Shown here: positions 1 through 9,804 of the stretch, in pieces
How positions within the stretch are numbered: the first letter of the stretch is position 1
Layout of the letters: each line of letters begins with the position of its first letter
Origin: Ophiura sarsii
Taxonomy: Eukaryota > Echinodermata > Ophiuroidea > Amphilepidida > Ophiuridae
Reading direction: 5' to 3'
Length of the DNA: 64,000 bases
NCBI GenBank assembly: GCA_035610835.1
Contig: CM069450.1
Coordinates: 29,952,687-30,016,686 of the forward strand
Notes under the pieces: generated by a model
The model's input: only the letters and a program-made list of their open reading frames with translations
Database searches by the model: none
What the model was told of the DNA's origin: nothing
Position numbers and translations under genes: made by a program

Positions 1-518
1 TTCCATCCAAGTTTGCTCAAATTGAGTGATTCGGACAGCACACAGAAGAAATTAATAGATACTTCTCTCGAAGCTAATGATCATAACTTATTGAATGTTC
101 TCTGTTTGTCATCCATAATTAATAAGAAATTGTATGTGCACGTTATGATACCGAAGAGTCTGATTTCTTTCATAATCTAGTCTTCATCTAGTAGTATTCA
201 TAACGTTAGAAGTAGTATAGTAGCTGTAATATTATTACAATTTTACATGATTGTATACTAGCTGGATTCCAGATAGGGCAAGTGGGGTCGATACTCTCAA
301 ATACGTCAAATATCCCGATAAGCCGCGTTTGTATAGATAGTGCAGAGCCGATTCAGTTTGGCACGAGCCTTAACATTGATTCCTCATGAGTATTAACTTT
401 CAACAGTATGCTTAAAATGGTATCAACTTATCAAACTGATGCGCAGTGTGCTATAGTATTTGTAAAATAAGATTCTAGATGCGGTGTGGTATAACTCAGT
501 GTGTCACCATTAAGGCGT
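1..518. other. unannotated single-copy-looking DNA
   Basis: AT-rich, stop-rich in all frames. I see no repeat, RNA or gene signature. Confidence 0.5.
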
Positions 519-895
519 TTTCTCCAAAAAGGGTAAATCGTCTTCAGAAAACATGTAATTTACAGTGAGTGAAGCGTATCCCAGCTTTATATATATGAGA
601 CATACGTTTTCACCAAACGGGTAAATTGTCTGCAGTCTGCACTGCAGAAATACATGTCATTTATAGATATTGAAGACTTGACGAGTGTGTCCCATCGTTG
701 CTATATATTGAGACCTACGTTTTCCCCAAAAAGGGTAAATCGTCTTCAGAAACACATGTCATTTACAGAGAGTGAAGTGTGTTCCAGCGTTGCTATAAAT
801 TGAGATCTACAGTTTTCACCAAAAAGGGTAAATCGTCTTCAGAAACACGTTTCATTTAAAGAGAGTGAAGTGTTTCCCAGCGTTGAGACCTAAAA
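519..895 (+). repeat. four-copy tandem repeat, ~90-110 bp unit
   Basis: Four units open with a block like CCAAAAAGGGTAAATCGTC, starting near 519, 607, 718 and 811. Each continues through ATTTACAGAGAGTGAAG to a CCAGCGTTG-like tail. Unit lengths vary (88, 111, 93 bp). The second unit carries an extra segment around CTGCAGTCTGCACTGCAG. The variation indicates an old array. Confidence 0.8.
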
Positions 896-1207
896 TCATT
901 ACAGAAACGATTAAATTTGAAATAATAAATGCTGAAACTTGAGAAATGTTTTTGATAGCAATCATGACATTGTTGAATTTAACTTTTAACATTTAATATA
1001 TTTACAGGGGTTTTCCTAAATTACAAATTATGGTAGTAATTGCACCATTTCCTAAGGTTCGAAGGGTAGATTTGTAATAATTATGGCAATATATGAACAT
1101 ATATTACTTTTCAACGTCCGTCACCGACAATGGCAAACACTTACTCATACAATAAACATTGATTGAGCACGTTGTCATCGAAATGTTTAAGAAAAATGCA
1201 TGTTGAT

Positions 1208-1972
1208 GTACTTTTATGGTTATTAAATGTTGAAACCGCTTGTACAATATTTAAAACCCACTTAAAATATTTAAACCACTCGTGCAGTCGCGCGATGAAA
1301 CCACTCTTGCAATATTGAAATTGCACTGGTAATATTGACTACTCTCGTAACAATATTGAAAACACATTTGCAATATTGATGCGTCTCATCGTCCAGTATT
1401 GAAACCACTCTTGCAATATTGAAACTGAAACCTATTGTTGCACTACATGTATAGGTATTACTTTTGCAATATTGTAACCATTCTTACAATATTGTAACCA
1501 TTCTTACAATATTGTAACCATTCTTACAATATTGTAACCATTCTTACAATATTGTAACCATTCTTACAATTCTTACAATATTGTAACCATTCTTACAATA
1601 TTGTAACCATTCTTACAATATTGTAACCATTCTTACAATATTGTAACCATTCTTACAATATTGTAACCATTCTTACAATATTGTAACCATTCTTACAATA
1701 TTGTAACCATTCTTACAATATTGTAACCATTCTTACAATATTGTAACCATTCTTACAATATTGTAACCATTCTTACAATATTGTAACCATTCTTCCAATA
1801 TTGTAACCATTCTTCCAATATTGTAACCATTCTTACAATATTGTAACCATTCTTACAATATTGTAACCATTCTTACAATATTGTAACCATTCTTACAATA
1901 TTGAAACCATTCTTACAATATTGAAACTGAAACCATTCTTACAATATTGAAACTGAAACCTATCATTGCACT
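1208..1972. repeat. 20-bp minisatellite, block 1
   Basis: The homogeneous core (about 1471-1919) is 22 units of ATTGTAACCATTCTTACAAT, broken once by a 9-bp partial unit at 1571-1579. Two units carry TTCCAAT. Flanks 1208-1470 and 1920-1972 hold the degenerate form ATTGAAACCRCTCTTGCAAT plus longer spacers (GCGTCTCATCGTCC, CTATTGTTGCACTA). The core is far more uniform than the flanks, which suggests recent local amplification. The unit length is not a multiple of 3 and open frames here are incidental. Confidence 0.95.
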
Positions 1973-2616
1973 ATCTATATACTAATTTTCGGAACATGGC
2001 TTTATTAGATAGTTCAATATAATTTTACACTCGCGTCCCTCCTCAACTGAAAAAGCGTGGTAATTGCGCCTCTAATACACGAGCTAATTAGATAGTTCAA
2101 TGCCCGTTTTTTACCGTTTTCAGACATGCGCAGAAAGGATCACATGTGAAAATCCGAAATGTTGAAATTCTTTTACTCGGGTAGCTACTTTCGGACACAA
2201 ATTGTGGTTTTCGGAATGAGTGATGACATATGGTCTTCACCCAAAATATTTTCCTCAGGGATATAGCTACATTTCTGTATATGCGGCTGTTTGTTATTCT
2301 TAAAGATCGCATAGTAACAAGCATTTATACGTCCGACAAATAAAAATATTTCACGACATTTTCTAAATGTAAACAAAAACTCTTACACAGATCTTAAGGT
2401 GACACTTTTACATTAGTAACATAGATGAATGCGACGTTTGCTAACGATAAAGAAACTGGCAGTACCATGTCAACCGTTTCTATGTTGTGCTGCGCGACCG
2501 CGTTTAACATGGCGCACGCGGTTCGGCGCACACGTAATGACGCAGACAAAAAGTGTACGCGTTTGTGGCGCAAACCGTGCACATTGTAACGGAGCAGAGT
2601 GAAAGCAGGCAGTCCG
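1973..2616. other. no gene recognised
   Basis: Mixed-composition DNA with a CpG-richer patch at about 2480-2580 (ACCGCG, GGCGCACGCGG). Minus-strand open frames of 63-75 codons overlap one another and match nothing I know. Confidence 0.4.
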
Positions 2617-2877
2617 TACACTCTTAGAAAAAGGATGCTATAGGCTTCAAGGGTTATTGGCTGTCCCGTATGGAACCCTTTATTTATATCACCTTAAAAG
2701 GTTCAAAAAAAAACCATTTTAAGGTTCAAAATAGGCAAAATATGGGCAAACATTGGTCTTTCGAACCTCTAAAGGTTCTCTACAGAACCTTTTGGGGCCT
2801 TTAAAATCAAAGAACCTTTAAACCATTACACGGGACAGCCAAGAACCCCTCTGAAGCACCCTTTTTCTAATAGGGTA
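2617..2877. mobile_element. TIR-bounded MITE, 261 bp, TA-flanked
   Basis: The left end TACACTCTTAGAAAAAGG is matched by the right end, which reads TACCCTATTAGAAAAAGG in reverse complement. The inverted match continues through GGCTGTCCCGT on both sides. The interior is built from AAGGTTCT/AGAACCTT short palindromes. The TA at each tip fits a Tc1/mariner-type target duplication, which is inference because no transposase is present. The tip resembles that of the large element at 28961. Confidence 0.8.
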
Positions 2878-3467
2878 CCCTAAAGCCGCCTCCTCCTCTC
2901 CGCACTTCCCTTACTTGATAATCTGGATATACTGTAAGGGCACATGGGGCATCTGGATAAACGGAACGTGTGGTACATTATTATAGAGTGTCTGGATTAT
3001 TCAGGGCATCCGTGGTATCTGGATTACGGGGTTCACTATAAAACGAGTCTCAAATTACCTGGATATACTATGCGCAGGTGGGCCACCTGTGATAACTGGA
3101 TTTCAAGGGTGTACACTAAGGTAGTATCTCGGCCCGGGAGGCTTTATAGAACACAGCAAACATGATAAAGGGACTACATATACTATACGTTAAGGCCCTA
3201 CATATACTATACGTTAAGGCCCCACATGCCTATTGGAGGAATAATGTATTTAATGTAAATAGGCCAAACAAAACCCGGATGGCACACATTGTGCTCAAGT
3301 ACAAGCGTGGAATGGTACAAGTGATCTTGATGATAGACTCCGCCGACCATAAAACTAAACGCCACCGACGAATAAAACTATAACGCTCAGAACGTAGGCC
3401 TACTGAATTACCTGGATACAGTATGCATATGGGCAGTGGCGACACTTGCACCAGCACCATATGTTAA

Positions 3468-3839
3468 AGGCATATTATGTGATCTTTTCCAGAGAGCGCC
3501 CTCTATTCGTGATTTTTTTTAGAGAGTAGATTTTCTTGCAGATTTACATTTCTGATCATAAATCGTACATATATTCCAAGTTACAGAGCGATACGATTCC
3601 TAATTACCTCAAAATCATGGTTTTAGAGTGAATTTAGACTAGAATAAAATAAGTTGTCGGATATCCGACAGTTTATTTTCACTCTAAAACCATGATTTTG
3701 AAGTAATTAAGAATCGTATCGCCCTGTAACTTGGAATGTATGTACGATTTATGATCAGAAATGTAAATCTGCAAGAAAATCTGCTTTCAATTTTTTTCGA
3801 TGTTGAGGGCGTTCCATGGAAAGATCACATAATATACCT
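3468..3839. mobile_element. foldback MITE in a TTAA target
   Basis: This is a long inverted repeat centred on GTCGGATATCCGAC near 3665. The ends AGGCATATTATGTGATC and (reverse complement) AGGTATATTATGTGATC are each bordered outside by TTAA (3464-3467 and 3840-3843). Arms are about 170 bp, with small indels near their outer part (about 3495-3525). A TTAA duplication is typical of piggyBac and Kolobok superfamilies. Assignment to either is inference. Confidence 0.9.
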
Positions 3840-4432
3840 TTAAAGGAGTAAAACGGGGTGGCAGGGCAATAAAAGAATCGGGGGAGACATTTAAAAGCTA
3901 ATTTTATGTAACTTTCAATTTTGACATTAAAATTCAACTTTTTATTATTTGGGGTACAAAATAGGTAGAGACATGCGCTGACAGGAGTATAACTGGGGGT
4001 ATTAAGAACACGTTGATGGAGTAGGCCTACTCGGATTAAGATCTTGGGTATCTGTATTATTTAAGAGCACATTGGGCCTAGGCTCATGGTGTATTAAGGG
4101 CACCATGTCACTTACATTATATCAAGGGCACCTTAGTACCTGAATTATTTAAGGACATACTCTTGATTGATATTTATATAAACATTTATAACGCTTTGAT
4201 ATTACTGACCTCTGCCTATTGTGACTTTTACTGTCCGCTATCTTCGGCACCCGCGTTTAATTTACTTGACTATGATAAAGTAAGGGCACCTGGGTATCTC
4301 GAGATAACGGCACACGGCACACTGCAGTGGGCCTACCTTGATTATGTGGTATCCAGTGCATTATTAAGGGCACCTGGGGTAACTGGATTAGGGGGTACAC
4401 TGAAAGCCAAACTGGAGTCAGGGTTACTCTAT

Positions 4433-4625
4433 AAAGGGAGTCCAGCCTTCATGTGACTCTATGTCAATATTGACTCTGTTTGGAGAGTCACATGACTCCC
4501 TTGGAGAGTCAATATTTACTGACTCCTTTGGAGAGTCATGATGCATGACTCTTCAATGGAGTCTTGTGACTCTTCAAAAGGAGTCAATATTGACATAGAG
4601 TCACATGTAGGCTGGACTCCCTTTC
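4433..4625. repeat. hairpin with GAGTC/GACTC arms
   Basis: GGAGTCCAGCC-TTCATGTGACTC with TATGTCAATATTGACTC on the left pairs with GAGTCAATATTGACATA, GAGTCACATG and GGCTGGACTCC on the right. The loop holds further GACTC/GAGTC pairs, so several alternative foldings are possible. Confidence 0.8.
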
Positions 4626-4907
4626 GAGAGTAATAATTACTCCAACTGGCTAAATAGAGTCACCGTGACTCCAGGTAGGAATAAGTCACTGAGAACGGGG
4701 GGGGGGGGGGCGGGGTGGGGGGGGGGCTTAAGGGTCATTGACTCTTTGATGTTTATGTTCTTGCTCAATGTATTTGCATTTACTTAGCGAGCAATCAATC
4801 CCTTCCTTAATACCAGTGAGAAATATGCATATATATCAATGTACATTCAACGGTGTTAATTTAACGCATCGACTTGATTCAAATAAATTAATAGGTTTAA
4901 ATAAATA

Positions 4908-5010
4908 AAAGGTGCAAATTAGCTCGTTAGCATAATTGAAATGGTACACACGAGCACCGGTGCTAATTTTTGTACCATTGCAATTATGCTAATGAGCGAT
5001 TTGCGCATTT
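4908..5010. repeat. internal palindrome
   Basis: GCAAATTAGCTCGTTAGCATAA is opposed by TTATGCTAATGAGCGATTTGC, and AATGGTACA by TGTACCATT, around a CACCGGTG-containing loop. A direct copy of the outer ATGCAAATTAGCTC recurs at 5050-5063. Confidence 0.8.
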
Positions 5011-5074
5011 TACTCGTATATATTTTACTAATATAAGACCAAGTAAAATATGCAAATTAGCTCCAGAGAGTCAG

Positions 5075-5310
5075 GATGACTCCTTTGGAGAGTCATGGCC
5101 GATGACTCTTTCCGACGGCTAGGATGACTCCTTTGGAGAGTCAGGATGACTCCTTTGGAGAGTCAGGATGACTCCTTTGGAGAGTCAGGATGACTCCTTT
5201 GGAGAGTCATGGCCGATGACTCTTTCCGACGGCTAGGATGACTCCTTTGGAGAGTCAGGATGACTCCTTTGAAGAGTCAGCATGACTCCTTTGGAGAGTC
5301 ATGGCCGATT
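5075..5310. repeat. 22-bp satellite of near-palindromic units
   Basis: Eight or so units of GGATGACTCCTTTGGAGAGTC occur in tandem. The inserted variant TCATGGCCGATGACTCTTTCC occurs twice in the same register, which indicates a higher-order duplication. Every unit is nearly self-complementary (GACTCC...GGAGAGTC). Confidence 0.9.
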
Positions 5311-5616
5311 TACTCCATTTCAAGAGTCACTTGACTCCAGTTTGGCTTTCAGTGTAGGGCTTAGGCCTATGGGGTCCCTGGATATAATGGGACAACGGGT
5401 ACCTGCATTTCAGGTCTCATGGGAGGCCTACATAGGTATCTGGAAACACAAACGTAGGCCTACCTATAGATTAAGGCAATGTATAACATGGATTATCAAA
5501 AGCACCTGCGATATTCGGATTATTTAGGGCCCGTCTGGATTATGTATAGGACATGTTCTTGATATTATTGTATCAAATTTTCTTACGCTTTGTTTACTTA
5601 TTCCCCGTGAAATTTT

Positions 5617-5652
5617 CTAGCGGGTCCAGCGCGAAGCGCTGGTGCCCGCTAG
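5617..5652. repeat. GC-rich stem-loop
   Basis: CTAGCGGGTCCAGCGC and GCGCTGGTGCCCGCTAG form a stem around a 3-nt GAA loop in otherwise AT-rich DNA. I checked for hammerhead core motifs (CUGANGA) and found none. Its role is unknown. Confidence 0.75.
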
Positions 5653-5657
5653 TAGGA

Positions 5658-6545
5658 ATTAATTTGAAACCGTTCTTACAATATTGAATTTGTTCTAGCA
5701 ATATTGAAACCGGTCGTGCAATATAGAAACCGTTCTTGCATTACTAAAACTGAAACCAATCGTTGCACTATATGAACTCCTTTTGCAATATTGAATTGAA
5801 CCGCTTTTGCAATATTGAAACCGCTCGTGCAATATTGGAACCGTCCTTGAAATATTGGAACCTCTCGTAACAGTATTGAAAACACATTTGCAATATTGAT
5901 GCGCCATATCGTCCGATATTGAAACCGCTCTAACCATATTAAAACCACTCTTGCACAATTGAAACTGAAACATCTCGTTGCACTAAATATATATGAACTA
6001 TATACTTTTGCAATATTGAGTTTGTTGTAGCAATATTGAAACTGCTCGTGCAATATTGAAACCGTTCTTGCAATATTGAATTTGCTCTAGCAATATTGAA
6101 ACCGTTATTCCAATATTTAAACTTAAACCTATCGTTGCACTATAGGAATTACTTTTGCAATATTTAAACCGTTCTTACAATATTGAGTTTGCTCTAGCAA
6201 TATTGAAACCGCTCGTGCAATATAGAAACCGTTCTTGCAATATTGAAACTAAACCTATCGTGAACTCCTTTTGCAATATTTAAACCGCTTTTGCAATATA
6301 GAAACCGCTCGTACAATATTGAAACCGTCCTTGCAATATTAAAAACACACTTGCAATATTGATGCGTCTCATCGTCCGATATTAAAACCGCTCTTACGGT
6401 AATACAACCACTCTTGTAGTATTGAAACCTATCGTTGCACTATAGGAACTACTTTTGCAATATTGAGTTTCCTTTTGCAATATTGAGTTTGCTCTTGCAT
6501 ATTGAAATCACTCGAGAAATATCTAAACCGTTCTTGCAATATTGA
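5658..6545. repeat. 20-bp minisatellite, block 2 (degenerate, higher order)
   Basis: This is the same basic unit as block 1 (ATTGAAACCGTTCTTGCAAT) but heavily diverged. Spacer phrases recur in order: ATCGTTGCACTATA followed by a TGAACTCCTTTTGCAATATTG-like phrase (about 5760, 5978, 6133, 6433), and GATGCGYCNNATCGTCC (about 5898, 6361). These phrases also occur in block 1 (about 1379, 1434). The array therefore had a higher-order structure before the two blocks separated. Confidence 0.9.
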
Positions 6546-7189
6546 AACGCCCGTACATTAGTTATTGACACTTTTTAAAATCATCCAGTTGCCGCTCATT
6601 TCAATCAACAAGGATAATCCATTGCATTGGACACTTCATGGTATCTGCAACTGAACATTATCAAAACAAACTGAGCACGCATTAGGCGTAATCGTGAAAA
6701 CCCCTCGCAACACGAAACTATCATCATCCCGAGTTCATTCTCGTATGAAGCTGATTCAAAGCAATATCTTCAACCATGTTTAAGTGACATTCATTACTTC
6801 ATGAATAATCGCGATAGCTGCGTACCAAGTGCGTTCCAATCAAATTAATCGTTAGATGAGAACGCGCACGCCGAGCGCGGGTTACTAATAATTGCCCGAA
6901 AGTACTGCGCCAAAGTGTTCCATTGTTTTGCTCACTGACCGACCAATCAAATTAACGCCTCACGCCCCTAAACTGAATATTCAACGAGTTATGAGGATAC
7001 ACGATTAAAGCTTATTTTTGATTGGTTGAATGATAAAAATGTTAATGAGGGGATGACCCGGCTTGGACTGTTTCAATAACTAAGAAGGGGTGGACAAAAT
7101 AAACAGAAAACTAATTAATTATTAGCAAGATTATATCGGTACAAATCAACGATTTGGATAAAATATGCATATTTTTTCAGTAATGAATG
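6546..7189. other. no gene recognised
   Basis: Non-repetitive by eye, somewhat richer in CpG at 6850-6970. There are no long open frames. Confidence 0.4.
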
Positions 7190-7371
7190 AGAATAATGAC
7201 TGCTTAACAACTGTTTTCGTGAATTTGTTTTGAAATCCTCGGGTTTTGTTCTGGTCGTTCGGAATTGTCCCTCGGGGGCTGCGCCCCTCGGGACAATTCC
7301 TCAGACCAGAACAAAAACCTCTGATTTTAAAACAAATTCACGAAAACAGTTGTTACGCAGTAATTATTCTC
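7190..7371. mobile_element. 182-bp perfect-looking palindrome (MITE-like)
   Basis: The arm GAGAATAATGACTGCTTAAC...ACGAATTTGTTTT-like is mirrored by AAAACAAATTCACG...GTAATTATTCTC. The centre is a GC-rich hairpin, GGAATTGTCCCTCGGGGG with CCCCTCGGGACAATTCC. The direct repeat ATATTTTTTC lies just outside both ends. The family is unassigned. Confidence 0.8.
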
Positions 7372-7803
7372 TAATTAATATTTTTTCTGTTTAAATATAT
7401 TTGGTGACAGTTTTATGAAAGATAGATCTTGTTATAAATATGGAACATTGTCAGAGAATTTCCACGTCACGTACGCATATTCCATATTTTACATATTGAT
7501 TAGTTTCCGATATCAATACAATAATGTTTATCTTTATTTAAAATCACACGAAACCACTTTCCCTTTAGGATTTAAAATGTGTGCTGTAAAATCTGTATCT
7601 GTATTAATAAAAGTATGTTTTATATCCTTGCGGAATATATGGCGTAAAAACTTATCTTTACTGCCGATATAGTGTATTGAAGCGCTAAAAAATTATCTTT
7701 ACTACCGATATTGTGTATTTGAAGTGCTAAATGTCGAACATGTCTGCAGAAATTGACATAATGAAACCAGGTTTGGTTTAAACAACTTTGATATAGGCCT
7801 ACG
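7372..7803. other. no gene recognised
   Basis: An 85-codon plus-strand frame (7415-7672) has low-complexity hydrophobic composition and no known motif. A local duplication, AAAAACTTATCTTTACTGCCGATA / AAAAATTATCTTTACTACCGATA-like, occurs at about 7645-7715. Confidence 0.4.
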
Positions 7804-8046
7804 TTAAACCACTCTCCACGCGGCAGGCGTCTGCAGACGACATTCCAAAAAAAACAAAAATATTAAAATGATTGAATTCCATCACCATATTTGGAATCAC
7901 CATGAGAAATTCATTAAAATAAGTACAAGCATGCCTAGTATCGGTTCAGAAATTATTGAGATAGACTATGAAAGTTGGTAAAGGTTTTTGAAGAAAAAAA
8001 ATGTTTTGTGTGTGGTAAAACTAATAGCCGTGTAGAAAGTGTTTTA
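7804..8046 (+). mobile_element. TTAA-MITE family, copy A
   Basis: Starts TTAAACCACTCTCCACGCGG and ends GTGTAGAAAGTGTTTTAA. It carries the family landmarks GGCGTCTGCAGACGAC next to the left tip, ACCATATTTGGAATCACCATG in the middle, CATGCCTAGTAT, and TTTTGTGTGTGGTAAAAC near the right tip. A further tip fragment (TTAACACTTTCCAC) directly abuts at 8043-8056. No coding capacity. Confidence 0.9.
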
Positions 8047-8356
8047 ACACTTTCCACTTAAAACTGAAGTTAAAACTAAAGATCGAGGCATGATAGAAAA
8101 TAAGAGATACTTTCATGTTAATAAGATAAAATAGCATACAGTTCAGTTGTTAGAGGAGCAGTTAACCTATTTTGGCTACGCAATATATTTCCCACCGCTC
8201 ACCTCCGTTTTTGAGCTAATTTAGAAGCACTTTTGCCATAAGACAAATGTTAGATAGTGGGCTTAAATTTGTGTACACATCTCCAGCGGCACCATGACCC
8301 CAAATTGAATAAAATAATGCTGGTATTAAATCGCTACTGCTCAAACTACATCCATC

Positions 8357-8358
<2 letters not shown>

Positions 8359-8398
<40 letters not shown>
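8359..8398 (+). repeat. poly-C tract (40 bp)
   Basis: An uninterrupted run of C followed by ACCACCACG, just outside MITE copy B. It translates to the spurious poly-Gly stretch seen on the minus strand. Confidence 0.99.
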
Positions 8399-8420
8399 AC
8401 CACCACGTTTCCTCACACGC

Positions 8421-8661
8421 TTAGGCACTTTCCACCCGGCTATTGCTTTTATACCATGTTAACCACCTTTCCAAACTTTCCCAATTCTTATCTCACGAAT
8501 TACTTAACCGAAATCAGGCATGTTTATACTCATTGTAATGCATTTCTCATGGTGATTTCAAATATGGTGATGACATCCAATAATTTCGACATTTGTGACA
8601 TTAATGACACATGTTATGAAATTTTGGAACTATCAGACGACTGCCGCGTGTAAAGTGTTAA
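8421..8661 (-). mobile_element. TTAA-MITE family, copy B
   Basis: Inverse orientation to copy A. The left tip is CACTTTCCACCCGGCTATTG and the right end is AGACGACTGCCGCGTGTAAAGTGTTAA. The left target reads TTAG instead of TTAA. Copies A and B lie in opposite orientation 375 bp apart and enclose the poly-C tract. Confidence 0.9.
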
Positions 8662-9445
8662 TGATAACTTAGTGAAAAAGCGATAATTCAATGTTCCTGT
8701 TGTCCGGAGTAGCATCCCACCCCTCACACAAAACTCATGTTAACGATAACATTAAATCACAAGCGTTTCAAAGTCAATCGGAAACTCGCAAGGAACATGC
8801 ATGAAAGTGTGAGGAAATGCTCGGGAAATTAATAGACTAAGAAGTCAACACGCAAGGCTTAATAACATGGTTAAAGCATGGTTAAAGGTAGGCGAGTCAG
8901 GAAGATTATTAACACGAAATGTGACTGAACACCTAAATTGTATGGGGAAAGGAAAACACTGCAGGCCAAAGGCATTTTCTAAAGTTTGCTAAGCCCTGAC
9001 TGGGCTAATGCTACACTGTTTTCACAGAGGGCTGATGTGTGATAACATTGGGTTAAAAATGTTGATAATGTTAAATCTTATTTCCCCAAAAAGGATTAAA
9101 TAACAACATTTCACATTTTGAAAATCAAAAGCTATGGTTAAAGCAAATACCGGGATTTTTTCATAGAAAGCTCCATGGGAAATGTCATTTTAAAAGAGGT
9201 ATTTGCAACAACAGCTACTAGTAACAGCTTTTCCGTAATGCGATAAATGCCTCATCAGTTGCATGTTCTGATTTGTTTCGACACACAATACGAAGAAAAT
9301 CCACAATGCACAATAATCTGATAATGAACGGTGTGTTGGCCCGTGCACCTAGATATTCATGCTCTCTGGCCTTCACATTTACGATAGTACAGCTGTAAGT
9401 ACAGCCGGGAGTGTAGTAATGCAGTGTTTACTCCCTTCTCAACAA
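8662..9445. other. no gene recognised
   Basis: No open frame of note. Short GTTAAA-type repeats at 8870-8890 only. Confidence 0.4.
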
Positions 9446-9804
9446 TGGGCTATTCCAGATAATAATGACTCCTCCCCCTCCCCACCACTTTTTTAATGGA
9501 ATTCCATACCTTTTTGGCACATGTTCTTAGAATTCCAGACTTTTTCACAATTGAGACCGCCCCCCTATAGAGGACATCGGAATTCCAAACTGTTCAAAAC
9601 CAATTCCATATTAATTTGTTTGAAGTTTAATCTGGAATTCCATACTTTATTTGAAGTTTGATCTGGAATTCCATACTTCTTTTTGAAGTTTGATCTGAAA
9701 TTCCATATACTTTTTATAGAGGGAGTCATGGAATTCCGGACTGAAAAATAAAAAAATAACTTGTCCTCTATTATAGGGGGTTCATTATTATCTGGAATAG
9801 CCCA
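9446..9804. mobile_element. MITE with TGGGCTATTCCAG ends
   Basis: The ends TGGGCTATTCCAGATAATAA and (inverse) TTATTATCTGGAATAGCCCA match over 23 bp. The interior holds about four imperfect direct units of TGGAATTCCATACTT with TTTGAAGTTTGATC at 9480-9720, each with the palindrome GGAATTCC. It shares the outer 13 bp with the elements at 19755, 24335 and 33166 but has an unrelated interior. Confidence 0.85.

Larger units (their letters stand above)
4396..5356. mobile_element. 961-bp inverted-repeat element rich in GACTCC palindromes
   Basis: The left end TACACTGAAAGCCAAACTGG is matched in inverse by CCAGTTTGGCTTTCAGTGTA at 5337-5356, giving a TIR of about 25 bp with TA at the tips. Inside are a large hairpin (about 4433-4625), a G-rich tract (4698-4727), a second palindrome (about 4908-5010) and a short satellite of GACTCCTTTGGAGAGTC units (about 5075-5310). 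No transposase frame is visible. TA tips suggest a Tc1/mariner-type non-autonomous element, but the tip CACTG is not diagnostic. Confidence 0.8.
2885..5560. repeat. degenerate ~30-bp tandem array interrupted by insertions
   Basis: Loosely periodic units of the form ATTAAGGGCACCTGGGTATCTGG occur at about 2925-3460, 3950-4395 and 5357-5540 (for example AAGGGCAC at 4096, 4286 and 4366; ATCTGGAT at 2951 and 3019). The three segments are separated by the foldback at 3468-3839 and the element at 4396-5356. The array therefore predates both insertions. Confidence 0.6.

Noticed and set aside
1471..1919. CRISPR-like array of regular repeats
   Set aside because: Units are directly contiguous with no unique spacers, and the genome is clearly eukaryotic.
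5617..5652. Hammerhead ribozyme
   Set aside because: A strong stem-loop, but no CUGANGA or GAAA core sequence in the required arrangement.
5676..6053. 125-codon minus-strand open frame with repeated FQYC/FNIA phrases
   Set aside because: It is a translation of the 20-bp minisatellite. The unit is not a multiple of three, and a similar frame exists in another register on the same DNA.
8216..8428. 70-codon frame with poly-Gly
   Set aside because: Translation of a 40-bp C run.
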